From: a virus | DNA length: 46,167 bases | Reading direction: 5' to 3' (one strand) | IMG/VR virus record: IMGVR_UViG_3300025759_000163 | Span: 1-46,167 of that record | Part shown: positions 1 to 8,800 of the stretch, piece after piece | How the letters are laid out: each line of letters starts with the position of its first letter | How positions within the stretch are numbered: position 1 is the first letter of the stretch | Made by a program: the position numbers and the translations under genes | Notes under the pieces: model-generated | Told to the model about the DNA's origin: nothing | What the model saw: the letters and a program-made list of their open reading frames with translations, nothing else | Databases searched by the model: none

Positions 1-1808
1 TTACTGCAACTCAAAATGGTGGTGCAAATACTAAAGTACCAACCGATTTAAAGTTTGAAACTTCTGCTGATACTTCTACAAATAGCAATCAATTAGTTCT
101 TCATCACGATGGTGGCATAGGTATAGGTACGAGTAGTCCTTCAGGTATCCTATCAATTTTTAGAGACGATTCAAGTACAGTTGGTACTAATGATGTCGTT
201 ATTGAAAATGATGGTAGTGGTGATGCTAGTTTAAAATTTGTTTTAACTGGTGCAACAGAGTGGTTTGCGTATGTAGATAATTCAGACTCAGATAAATTTA
301 AAATACGAAGAAGCACAACAGACCATTTTAGTATTAATGAGTCTGGCAAAATCTCTGTAGGCACGGGCGCCGTTTATGGTCAAGCTACTATTGGAGGTAG
401 TGGAGAAGTCTTATCTCTAAGGTCATCAAGTGGTGCAAGTGAGTTACATTTCTATGAAGGTGGTACAACTAGAGGAGTAATATCAAGTCTTAATGGTTCA
501 GATGGTATTGCTTTAAAGTCAGGTACTACTGAAAGAATGATAATAGATACCAACTCACGAATCTCATTATCGAATAATGATAGTGGTACTAGTAATACAA
601 TATTTGGATATAAAGCTGGTAATGCGATTACAACAGGACATAACAATGTTGTTATGGGTCATAATGCTCTTTTAAACTCACAAGATATAGGATTTGCAGT
701 CGCTATTGGTAATAGTGCAATGGCAAGTGGTACTATGACTGATGCTGCTGATGGCACTGTGGCTATCGGTAAATCTGCACTTACAAATCTAACTACAGGT
801 TCTAACAATGTAGCAGTTGGAGCAAATGCTCTTGATGAGCTTAGTACTGGTGGATATAATACTGCTATTGGAGTAAACGCCTTACATCAAGTAGACAATG
901 GTGAATCTGAAAATGTTGCTATTGGTTACAATGCTGGTTCTAATTTAGATGGGGATGGAGGAACAGCTAGTGGTAATGTTTGTATTGGCTCTAATGCTAT
1001 TCCTTCATCATCAGGAGGATTCAATCAAATAGTAATTGGTAAGGATACAATTGGTGTAGCAAATAATTCAGTAAATATTGGAAATAGTTCTATAACTGAT
1101 AATTATTTTAACGGCAATATAACAGCTTCTAAAAATAGTAATGTTTTTCTTAATCTTACTGCGACTGGTGGTGGAGCAAGAATAAAATTAACTGGTCAGG
1201 CAAATGAGACTACTAATGGTTTACAATTTTATGAAGCAAGTAATATAAAAGCGTCAATCAATGTTAATCACTCTACTGATGACATGGAGTTTAGAACTTA
1301 TAGTTCTGGAGCTATAGGAACTTCTCTTGCTCTCACAATAGATTCATCGCAAAACGCTACTTTCGAAGGAAGTATAGAGGGTATATACATTGAGTCGTTT
1401 TCTCATAATTTTACAGCAGACATTAATACAGATAATGTATATATACCTTGGCAAGGAACAGTTGAAAGCTCTTCAATGGGTAGTTCTTTTACTGCTTTTT
1501 TAACTCCTTTTGCAATGGAACTTGTTAGTTTCCATATAAGACCTGAAACAATAACTACTTCAGATAAAGTTAATATTCAAATGTACAAACAAGCCGATGG
1601 AACAACGACAAGAACTGATATTGGCAGTGCAAATACACTCTCTTTAACTACAAATACTGTAAATGTAGTACAGGCTAGTACATTTGATATACTTCCTACA
1701 GTGAGCGCAAATGAAAAAGTTGGAATAAAAATTCAAGCGCCACAAGATTTAGGAGGAGAAATAGATTGGTATATAACAACAGTTTGGAAAGTAACAAAGA
1801 ACATATAA
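1..1808 (+). CDS. Tail fibre protein, C-terminal part (continues from the right end of the window)
   Basis: The frame is open from the left edge with no start codon; the codon split across the window ends joins in frame with the fibre at 44394-46167. This half begins with the fibre-repeat motif GIGTSSP near base 120. At about bases 600-1100 there is a run of N-x-(V/A)-(A/V)-I-G-x-x-A units like the YadA/Hia head repeat, a left-handed beta-roll found in trimeric adhesins. The last ~130 residues look like a beta-sandwich tip. Role by family: host recognition at the tail. The first ATG inside the window (537) is internal and should not be taken as the start. Fibre assignment is secure from the repeats; the receptor cannot be inferred. 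Confidence 0.85.
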   Translation, partial: TATQNGGANTKVPTDLKFETSADTSTNSNQLVLHHDGGIGIGTSSPSGILSIFRDDSSTVGTNDVVIENDGSGDASLKFVLTGATEWFAYVDNSDSDKFKIRRSTTDHFSINESGKISVGTGAVYGQATIGGSGEVLSLRSSSGASELHFYEGGTTRGVISSLNGSDGIALKSGTTERMIIDTNSRISLSNNDSGTSNTIFGYKAGNAITTGHNNVVMGHNALLNSQDIGFAVAIGNSAMASGTMTDAADGTVAIGKSALTNLTTGSNNVAVGANALDELSTGGYNTAIGVNALHQVDNGESENVAIGYNAGSNLDGDGGTASGNVCIGSNAIPSSSGGFNQIVIGKDTIGVANNSVNIGNSSITDNYFNGNITASKNSNVFLNLTATGGGARIKLTGQANETTNGLQFYEASNIKASINVNHSTDDMEFRTYSSGAIGTSLALTIDSSQNATFEGSIEGIYIESFSHNFTADINTDNVYIPWQGTVESSSMGSSFTAFLTPFAMELVSFHIRPETITTSDKVNIQMYKQADGTTTRTDIGSANTLSLTTNTVNVVQASTFDILPTVSANEKVGIKIQAPQDLGGEIDWYITTVWKVTKNI

Positions 1809-1821
1809 AAGGAATGGTATT

Positions 1822-2145
1822 ATGAAAGATTACGCAAGTATGAAAAAAGCAAAGATATGGTCAGTAGTTAAAAAGAAAGTAATTACTTCACCTGCTATCT
1901 CAGAAGTAAAAGATGAAAATGGTGTTGTTGTAAGAGATAAACAAGATGAGATGTCTTACGATGCATTTAACATTGTTAAAAAACAATTTGATTCTGCAAC
2001 TGGCGCAGAGTTAGATGCGATAGAGCAATCAGTAGATGTGTCAATATGTGATACTGAAATTGAGTTGCTAAGTAAACAAATAACCGAGCTTACTTCTGAA
2101 AAAGAAGGTTGGGAAGCTATAAAAGCTGACGTAGAAAAGCTCTAA
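1822..2145 (+). CDS. Hypothetical protein downstream of tail fibre
   Basis: 107 residues, starting 13 bases after the fibre stop behind AAAGGAATGG. It is charged, with a basic N-terminus and a predicted helical C-terminal third (residues ~75-107, Glu/Lys rich). I do not recognise the family. Its position directly after a fibre suggests a fibre accessory or chaperone, but nothing in the sequence proves this. Confidence 0.7.
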   Translation: MKDYASMKKAKIWSVVKKKVITSPAISEVKDENGVVVRDKQDEMSYDAFNIVKKQFDSATGAELDAIEQSVDVSICDTEIELLSKQITELTSEKEGWEAIKADVEKL

Positions 2146-2160
2146 ATAAAAGGGAATACA

Positions 2161-2382
2161 ATGTCTGATAAAAATAAAAAAGAACCTCAGATAGTAACAA
2201 TCAACGATAAAGATTACAAGATAGATGATTTATCTGAAAAACAATTAGCTTTAGTTAATCATGTAGCAGACCTTGACAGGAAAATACAAACAAGTATGTT
2301 TAATATTGACCAACTAAAGGGCGGAAGAGAGTATTTTATGAAACAACTTGAAGAAGAGTTAAAAATAGGTGAAAAAGATTAA
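2161..2382 (+). CDS. Small DUF6447-like protein
   Basis: 73 residues. The pattern VTINDKDYKIDDLSEKQ followed by a helical segment with GGREYFMKQLEEEL resembles the small phage family annotated DUF6447, often seen near fibre and lysis genes in marine phages; its function is unknown. It is preceded by AAAGGGAATAC and overlaps the following lipoprotein gene by 14 bases. Family recognition is from memory of the pattern only. Confidence 0.65.
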   Translation: MSDKNKKEPQIVTINDKDYKIDDLSEKQLALVNHVADLDRKIQTSMFNIDQLKGGREYFMKQLEEELKIGEKD

Positions 2383-2605
2383 AGTTGTGTTGATAACAGG
2401 CACCTTGCTAGGGCTTATTGCTTTAGCAGGGTGCTCTCCCGGATGGTCAGCATTTGGATATGAAGTTGATAGTGATAGTACTTATGTATATTTAGAAGTT
2501 TTAGATAGTGATAGTGTATCTCATTTTTATGCAGATATGGTAGAAATGAATAAAAGTATTTGGTGTCATACACACAACAGATATGAAATAGTAAGGAAGA
2601 AATGA
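2369..2605 (+). CDS. Small lipoprotein, outer-spanin candidate
   Basis: 78 residues with a GTG start. It has a basic N-terminus, a hydrophobic stretch (residues ~5-20) and the lipobox LAGC with Cys22 as the predicted lipidated residue, so the mature protein would be a short periplasmic lipoprotein. It lies at the head of the lysis region and overlaps the next gene by ATGA. A short lipoprotein beside a holin and endolysin fits an outer spanin, which helps to disrupt the outer membrane; superinfection exclusion is an alternative. The start is a GTG with only a weak upstream purine stretch. Confidence 0.65.
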   Translation: MKKIKVVLITGTLLGLIALAGCSPGWSAFGYEVDSDSTYVYLEVLDSDSVSHFYADMVEMNKSIWCHTHNRYEIVRKK

Positions 2606-2922
2606 GTGAACAAGTTAAAACAGCTAGAAGCTATCGAGGTGCTGTCGTGGATGATAACGCTATTGTCAGTATTAATATCCGCTGGCTTGGACAAATTCTT
2701 ATTCTTGTTGGCACTCTCGTGTACGGCTACTATAGGATTGAGACTAGATTGGGAACACTTGAAACTGACTTGGCTGATGCGAATGAACGCATTGGGGATT
2801 TACTTAATAAACACATCTTGGAAGAAAGGGCTGAGAGAGAAGAGTTATCAAAAAAAATAACTTTTTATGAAAAAGAATTTAATATCAACCCATTGAGTTG
2901 GGGTAAAAAGCGGAGAAAGTAA
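2602..2922 (+). CDS. Single-pass membrane protein with coiled coil (inner-spanin or holin-like)
   Basis: 106 residues. One hydrophobic segment at about residues 28-46 is followed by a charged helical region (~50-90) likely to form a coiled coil and a basic end. Membrane anchor plus periplasmic coil is the layout of an inner spanin, which would pair with the lipoprotein just upstream; a holin accessory is the other option. It couples to its neighbours by an ATGA overlap upstream and a TAATG overlap downstream. Confidence 0.65.
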   Translation: MSEQVKTARSYRGAVVDDNAIVSINIRWLGQILILVGTLVYGYYRIETRLGTLETDLADANERIGDLLNKHILEERAEREELSKKITFYEKEFNINPLSWGKKRRK

Positions 2923-3233
2923 TGGATTTTATGGCGGTATATGGTGAAGCTGGGATGATTGGAGTAGTGGGTATAATGTTTGTATACCTTGTAATAAATA
3001 TGTCTAAAAAATCTACAGCTAACCAAGAATCGTTAGAGAGTCTAAAAATAGAAAATAAAGGTCAATCTGAAACCTTAGAAAATATGGAAGGTATACTAAT
3101 AAAGCTGATTGATAGGTGGAACAAATCCGATGAAACAAGGGATAGGCGTAACGAAGATTTAATGAAAGAAGTTAACGATATGTCTGATAAAATAAGCTAT
3201 TTATCAGGTAGAATAAATGGGAGTGGAAGATAA
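2922..3233 (+). CDS. Small membrane protein, holin-like
   Basis: 103 residues. The N-terminus holds one membrane segment (about residues 8-27, glycine and valine rich), followed by a long polar helical region. The position in the lysis cluster suggests a role in membrane permeabilisation, but the family is not recognised. Start and stop overlap both neighbours as TAATG, which indicates translational coupling. Confidence 0.65.
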   Translation: MDFMAVYGEAGMIGVVGIMFVYLVINMSKKSTANQESLESLKIENKGQSETLENMEGILIKLIDRWNKSDETRDRRNEDLMKEVNDMSDKISYLSGRINGSGR

Positions 3234-3490
3234 TGTCAGAAGCTTGGACAAGAAAAGAAGGCAAGTCACCTAGTGGTGGTTTAAATGCTAAGGGTAGGGC
3301 TAGTTATAAAAAAGGTACGTTAAAGCCTCCTGTTACAGAAAGTAACCCTAAAGGTAAACGTAAAAAAAGAAGAGCTAGTTTTTGTGCTAGAATGTGTGGT
3401 ATGAAAAAGAGATTAACTTCAGCTAAAACAGCAAAAGACCCTAACTCTAGAATTAATAAAGCTTTACGTAAGTGGGGATGTAGGTGCTAA
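3233..3490 (+). CDS. DUF6321-like basic protein
   Basis: 85 residues, very basic. The sequence AWTRKEGKSPSGGLN-KGRASY near the N-terminus and FCARMCGMKKRLTSAKTAKD-PNSRINKALRKW near the C-terminus are the hallmarks of a small phage family annotated DUF6321, common in marine phages. Its function is unknown; the charge suggests nucleic-acid or capsid association. Conserved Cys residues occur at the FCARMC segment and at the C-terminal CRC. Confidence 0.75.
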   Translation: MSEAWTRKEGKSPSGGLNAKGRASYKKGTLKPPVTESNPKGKRKKRRASFCARMCGMKKRLTSAKTAKDPNSRINKALRKWGCRC

Positions 3491-3491
3491 T

Positions 3492-3665
3492 ATGACAAAA
3501 TCAGAATCTTTAAAAAAACTAAAAAACTTTAAAGGTGGTCTAATTAGTTGGGTGTTTGGTGGAAAAAGATATTATGGTAAAAAGAAAGGTGAAACATCTA
3601 CTCATATTTTAGCTACAACTCATAATGGAAAAACTAAAAAAATACCTAAAAAAGGAATGGCGTAA
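3492..3665 (+). CDS. Small basic hypothetical protein
   Basis: 57 residues read directly from the sequence (ATG at 3492, TAA at 3663-3665). Lysine rich, with a central G-G-L-I-S-W-V-F-G-G segment. It starts one base after the previous stop and its TAA overlaps the next ATG. No family recognised. Confidence 0.55.
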   Translation: MTKSESLKKLKNFKGGLISWVFGGKRYYGKKKGETSTHILATTHNGKTKKIPKKGMA

Positions 3666-3811
3666 TGGATAGTATAAAAGTTAGTATGGGAAGTGTAGGT
3701 AGTGGTGCTGTGTTGTTTATGGATTTACTTCCTTACACATTGGGTATTGCTATTGGTGTTCTAAATATAGTATATTTATACTACAAAATCAAGAAAATAA
3801 AAGGAGAATAA
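3665..3811 (+). CDS. 48-residue single-pass membrane protein, holin candidate
   Basis: ATG at 3665 overlaps the previous stop as TAATG; TAA ends at 3811. A hydrophobic run from about residue 10 to 41, interrupted by Asp20, is followed by a lysine-rich tail, as in short phage holins. It lies two genes before the endolysin. Holin function is inferred from size, topology and location only. Confidence 0.55.
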   Translation: MDSIKVSMGSVGSGAVLFMDLLPYTLGIAIGVLNIVYLYYKIKKIKGE

Positions 3812-3812
3812 C

Positions 3813-4040
3813 GTGGATATTAAATCAATGTTAGTCAAAATAGCTGAAGAACAAGCTGATAAAATGCAAGACCAAGCAGTTGGTCATATTGCTTCAGATG
3901 CTTTTTCAGATAAGTTAGCACAACTACTTAACGATAAAATAAACATACCTTTCGTAAAAGAAGAAAAAGAAGGTAAAATGTTTAAAGAATTAGTCGAAGT
4001 TATACAAAAATTAGTAATAGGAATGATTAAAGGAAAGTAA
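3813..4040 (+). CDS. Small helical hypothetical protein upstream of endolysin
   Basis: 75 residues with a GTG start behind a good ribosome site (AAAGGAGAATAAC). Predicted mostly helical and amphipathic, with a hydrophobic C-terminal stretch (ELVEVIQKLVIGMIKGK). It abuts the endolysin start. It may take part in lysis control, but no family is recognised. Confidence 0.65.
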   Translation: MDIKSMLVKIAEEQADKMQDQAVGHIASDAFSDKLAQLLNDKINIPFVKEEKEGKMFKELVEVIQKLVIGMIKGK

Positions 4041-4522
4041 TGCTTACTGAATTTAAAGATATAATTCTTAAAGTTCTAGAACACGAAGGTGGATATGTAA
4101 ACGACGCTGATGACCCGGGTGGTGAAACTATGATGGGTATTAGTAAAAGAGCTTATCCCAACCTTGATATATCGGGATTATCTAAACAAGATGTTATAAA
4201 GATATATAAGAAAGACTACTGGGATAGAAACAGAGTTGATTCTTTTCCCGATAGAATAAAGTATATCTATTTTGATATGTGTGTTAATATGGGTAAGTCT
4301 AGAGCTGTAAAGATAATTCAGCAAGCTTGTAATAGCAAAAAACAAAATCTCTCCGTAGACGGAGGATTAGGACCCTTGACGTTGAAAGCTGTGCGTAAAT
4401 GTAAGTTATCAGCATCAAGGATTAGAGCTTATAGAGTAAAATACTACGTAAACTTAGTTAATAGAAAACCAGTTCTTGATAAATATTATTACGGCTGGTT
4501 TAAAAGGTCATTATCCGTATGA
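4040..4522 (+). CDS. Endolysin, GH108 muramidase with C-terminal peptidoglycan-binding domain
   Basis: 160 residues. Residues ~4-90 match the glycoside hydrolase family 108 pattern: HEGGYVND-DDPGGET-MGIS, with Glu16 of the EGGY motif as the expected catalytic acid. Residues ~90-160 match the PG_binding_3 module (DGGLGPLTLKAV, then RAYRVKYY and a GWFKRS end). The enzyme cleaves the glycan strand of peptidoglycan at the end of infection. No signal peptide is present, so export would depend on a holin, with candidates at 2922-3233 and 3665-3811. The length is typical of the family. Confidence 0.92.
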   Translation: MLTEFKDIILKVLEHEGGYVNDADDPGGETMMGISKRAYPNLDISGLSKQDVIKIYKKDYWDRNRVDSFPDRIKYIYFDMCVNMGKSRAVKIIQQACNSKKQNLSVDGGLGPLTLKAVRKCKLSASRIRAYRVKYYVNLVNRKPVLDKYYYGWFKRSLSV

Positions 4523-4800
4523 AACTAGATGAAAATACAGTATATAAAAATATAGGTTTTCAAGGGAATAAAGTACATCAACATCAACCAGAGAATTGCG
4601 ATTATTGCGGTTCAGAATATGTAAAAGGTATTGAAGTAATTGGGGCTAAAGATGGAGTTTTATATTGGGAGTGTGAGCATTGCTTAGAACCAACATTAAG
4701 ATTTAGTCCTAGAGAAACAAAAGATTATTTAAGTAATACTTTAGATTTGCATATTAACTTAGAGGGGTTATCAACAATATGGCAAGAACAACCAAATTAG
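4519..4800 (+). CDS. Small zinc-ribbon protein
   Basis: 93 residues with two C-x2-C pairs, Cys27/Cys30 and Cys52/Cys55, which form a likely zinc ribbon. It overlaps the endolysin end by ATGA and the next gene by 22 bases. No further family recognised; a metal-stabilised nucleic-acid or protein-binding role is possible. Confidence 0.7.
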   Translation: MKLDENTVYKNIGFQGNKVHQHQPENCDYCGSEYVKGIEVIGAKDGVLYWECEHCLEPTLRFSPRETKDYLSNTLDLHINLEGLSTIWQEQPN

Positions 4801-5573
4801 ATAATGGAGTAGTTAAGAGAGGAATAGTAACACCAGATAAACACTTTCCACTCCACGATGCTCCAGCAATAAATGTTTTAACTCAGGCTATAAAAATAAT
4901 AAAACCTGACTTTTATGTAGACTTAGGAGATACTGGTGAATGGGGTTCAGTAAGTCATTTTCAATGGAAAAGAAAGAAAAGACCTCCATTAGAGTATCAA
5001 TTACCAAGAGTGTACAAAGATATAAAAGATGTTAATGCTGGTATTGACATTATAGATGAGGCTCTAGATAAAGTTAATTGTTATGAAAAATATTTTACAG
5101 AAGGTAATCACGATGCATGGCTTAATCACTTTTCAGAAGAACATCCTTTTCTTGAGGGTCTTGATGTTAAGTCAGCTATGCAACTTGATAGAAGAAGATA
5201 TAAATATTATAAAAATGGAGAATATTTAAGACTTGGAAAACTTTCGTATTATCATGGAAACCACTACGCTTCGATTAACCATACGAGAAATCATTTGGTG
5301 CGTCTTGGTACTAACATTATATATGGGCATCATCACGATTTACAACAAAGCAGTATTACCCACATCGATGGACCTAAGTCTGCTTGGTCTATCGGGTGTT
5401 TAAAAGATATGAGTCCTGAAGCAAATGGGTGGTTAGGTGGGAGACAAACAAACTGGGCTCACGCTTTTGCAGTAGTAGATTACTTTGATGAAGGTAATTT
5501 TACAGTACACGTAGTAAATATAGTTAATGGAATAACAAGTCTTTGGGGGCAAAGAATAGATGGCAATAAGTAA
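4779..5573 (+). CDS. Calcineurin-like metallophosphoesterase
   Basis: 264 residues with the full metallophosphoesterase motif set in order: D20-x-H22, GD51, GNHD (Asn110, His111, Asp112), H159 in the YHGNH segment, and GHHHD (His184-His186). These residues bind a two-metal centre that hydrolyses phosphoester bonds. The substrate cannot be told; known phage relatives include 2',3'-cyclic phosphodiesterases and protein or nucleic-acid phosphatases. It is unusual to find it in the late block between lysis and tail genes, which suggests late expression or a virion-linked role. Confidence 0.88.
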   Translation: MARTTKLDNGVVKRGIVTPDKHFPLHDAPAINVLTQAIKIIKPDFYVDLGDTGEWGSVSHFQWKRKKRPPLEYQLPRVYKDIKDVNAGIDIIDEALDKVNCYEKYFTEGNHDAWLNHFSEEHPFLEGLDVKSAMQLDRRRYKYYKNGEYLRLGKLSYYHGNHYASINHTRNHLVRLGTNIIYGHHHDLQQSSITHIDGPKSAWSIGCLKDMSPEANGWLGGRQTNWAHAFAVVDYFDEGNFTVHVVNIVNGITSLWGQRIDGNK

Positions 5574-5829
5574 GTTAATACATGAAGTAAAAAAATTTAG
5601 CTTAGGTATTATAGCTAGACCTGACGATGAAAGAGATACGCCTGATGACGCCGCTGTACTTAGTTTAAATATTGAAAGTTTAGCAGATGGCGAACTAAGA
5701 GGTATACCTCAAGATTTGTACTTAAAACAATCAGGGTTTAATTCTAATTATAGTAGTATTTTATATGAACAAGGTGGTGGAGGATTTACTGAACCTACCT
5801 ATGAACAACCAACCTTACCTACTCAATAA
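5560..5829 (+). CDS. Hypothetical protein preceding the tail nozzle-like gene
   Basis: 89 residues; overlaps its upstream neighbour by 14 bases and the next gene by 1 base. The N-terminal half is polar; the C-terminal end is glycine-rich, then EPTYEQPTLPTQ. No family recognised. The tight coupling to the 1327-residue protein suggests a structural partner. Confidence 0.65.
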   Translation: MAISKLIHEVKKFSLGIIARPDDERDTPDDAAVLSLNIESLADGELRGIPQDLYLKQSGFNSNYSSILYEQGGGGFTEPTYEQPTLPTQ

Positions 5830-8800
5830 TGCCAATAACAGCAAGCACAAATAATAATTTTAATAAGATTTCTATATCTGGAACCTATACTGGTACTAAA
5901 GATAAAGATTTTAAAATAAAAGTATCTGCAACTGGTTCTACTAACAAATGGAGATGGAAGTATAAAGAAGAATCAGGAGTATGGTCTGATTGGCAAATAA
6001 CAGCAACAGCTATAGTAGTAGATACTGATATAGCTTTATCTGACGGCGTTGTAATTAAATTTACAAATGCAAATCAAAGTATGTACAATGTTGATGATAA
6101 ATGGACATTTACAGCGTATGCTAATTTTAATATTTCTGGTGCAACTAATGAAACTAAATTTCATTTTATGGATACCATTGTAAGAGGAGATGAGACTGAT
6201 TTAGTATTATTTAGTAAAGCTGGAAATGTTTCTCTAATTAAAAATTTTGAATCACCTGAACCCGAGTTCTCTCCCGAAATAACAAGTATCCATAGCTTTG
6301 ATGATTTACACGCAGAGAAAAAGAATAAAGAATTATATATATCTACAGGTAAAGATTTAGCTCCTAAATGGGTAGGTTATAGCGGTAATAACGGTTTTGA
6401 AGGAACTGTTGATGAGAATTTTATTACAGCAGAAGCATTAGATAAATTTGATTCTAGTGATAGACCTAACTCTGAAGTATTTGATAAATATGTAAGCCTT
6501 AGAGGAGGAGTTGCTAATACAACAGACTCAAAACTTCTTGTAGGGATAAATACTGAAGGAGATAGGGCAAGTAAAGATTTAATGATTTATAATGTTATAG
6601 ATAATAAATTATATAAATTTCCATTAAGCGAACAACCAATAGCTATTAGAAAATGGCATAAAAAGAATAGCGCATATGAAGAATCGCATTATGGTGCAGA
6701 GGGAATAGCGCTACTTTTACCTTCTAGTGTAAACGATGGCAATAGACAGGCAATAGCTGAGATTCAATTTTGGCATATACCAAACACTGGAAATATTGGT
6801 GAAAATGCTAATTTAGAAAAAAGATTATACTTTGAAGCACCTACTGGACAAGGCATAAATAAATTTTTTGATTTTTTAATTATTCCAAATACAAATACTA
6901 TTCAAACTGCAAGTACAGATTATACACTTATATTAGCAACAAATGTAGCGGGGAGAGATTATAATTCTGGTCAAGCTCATACATATGAATGGCTTTGGAA
7001 ATTGGATAGTTCTGATTATGATTGGGAAGCTGAACCTTCTGATGAACTTATAAATGATAGTAACTATGTAAACATTACTCCTAAAGTAGATTTTTCAGAA
7101 CATAATGATGAAAATTGGAGTCAAACAGAGCTACCGGAAGGTGGATGGTGTTACCTTGCTGATAATTTTTACAATACGCATATGGAAGCTAGTGGAGCGC
7201 AATGGCAAAGAAGAAAAGTTATTCCAGCGGGTTCTACAAATAGTGGATTACACCAAAGAATTACTGATTTCCCAAGGTTACATTGCTTAGAGTTTGGTGG
7301 TTATGATGCCAATGGTGAAAATCCAGTCATAATGTGGACTGCTAGATTTAGAAAGCCAAGTCCTGACAATGTAAATTTTAATTACGAAAGAGACCCTTAT
7401 AATCTACCAAGCAGTACTTCAGATTTATTTGATAAAATTTTTACTAGTACAGAAGTAGCTTCAGCAGGTACTGATACAAATGGTAATTCAATATATCCAA
7501 GAAATATGGCTGTATATGGTCCTGTTCTTAGTGATGCATCTACAACTGAAGCTACAAGGATTTATAGAGCTGTAGAGTGGGGTACATATGCTATACCTTT
7601 TAGGTCTACTAGTGGATTTCAGCAACATAAATTATTCTGCCATTTCCAAGACTGGGCTACAAGCACTAGTGTTAGAGATTTATTTGCTAGCAGAGTTCAT
7701 CACGGCGAACAACTTCCTTTTTGGTTAACATCAGCAGATTTTGGTAATTCATCTAGTCCTGAATTTCAAATGATAGTTCCTTCACAAAGTCCAAACTTTG
7801 ATTTAAGAGGTAGATTTCAAATATATGGAGATGAAGATGACAATGGAGCTAGGATGGGTTTATATTACTATAAAAGTGGAGTTGCAGAAATATTAAACTT
7901 TCAATGGAATGATGGTACTGGTAGTTATCATGCTCCCGCTGGTACTCCGTATAGTGGCGTTAAACATCCGGGTGTATTCCCAAATAGATTATCTACAGTA
8001 TATGATGTTTTTAATAAAAATATTCCTGCAGACCCTCCTACTACTACTGTAGATACAAGTGGTTTACCATCTGGTAGCAATCATGCTCCTAAAATATCTG
8101 GAGATGCTGTACAAGTACATGATTTAAGTGATAATGATGATATAGTTGGCGATTTAGTTCTTGTAGACAAGAACAAGGCAGATGATAAAGTTAGATGGAG
8201 ACTTGCTGAAGGATATAGACAATTAGATATGGCTGTTGGTAGTGGTGACCCTCCACCTGATAAATGGTACCCAAGAGGTAATGAAGCAATATATATAAAT
8301 GCTGTTCCTTTTGGTAGTGCTCTTACTAAAGCTATGTATAAATTAGATTTTCAACCTACGGGTACAGATATTAACGCTACATCTGAAATAGGAACTAGTG
8401 CTTCTTTTATTAGCATAGATGTTCCTGAGTCAGGTCAACCAACAACCACTTGGAAGGGTCCTGATAATATAAAAAAATTATTTTATAAAATAGCTTTTAT
8501 ATATGATGGGTATCAAGAAACTCCTTTATTGCAAGCTACAGGTCTTTGGGACCATTCTAGTGCCCTTACTCATCAAAGATATATAGATATAACTATATCT
8601 GATAATTACCCTTTAAATCAAAGGATAACTGGAGTTGCTTTGTATAGGGCTTTTGATTCAGATGATACATCCACAGACCCTGAAACTTTATATAGATTTA
8701 TAGAAGAAATACCAATGTATCAATTTAATTTTAGCTCTAACTCTGATTGGACATTTAGAGTTACTGATACAGGGGATTCAGAAGCTACATATGAAGCTTT

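Noticed and set aside
104-646. Minus-strand open frames opposite the tail fibre
   Set aside because: They are antisense shadows of the fibre frame, with hydrophobic low-information translations and no ribosome sites.
2369-2605. Lipoprotein as host-derived virulence factor
   Set aside because: Size, operon coupling and lysis-cluster position fit a phage spanin or exclusion protein better.
2606-2860. Second plus-strand frame overlapping the membrane protein at 2602-2922
   Set aside because: It starts 4 bases later in another frame with no separate ribosome site; the 2602 frame has the ATGA coupling, a membrane segment and a coiled coil.
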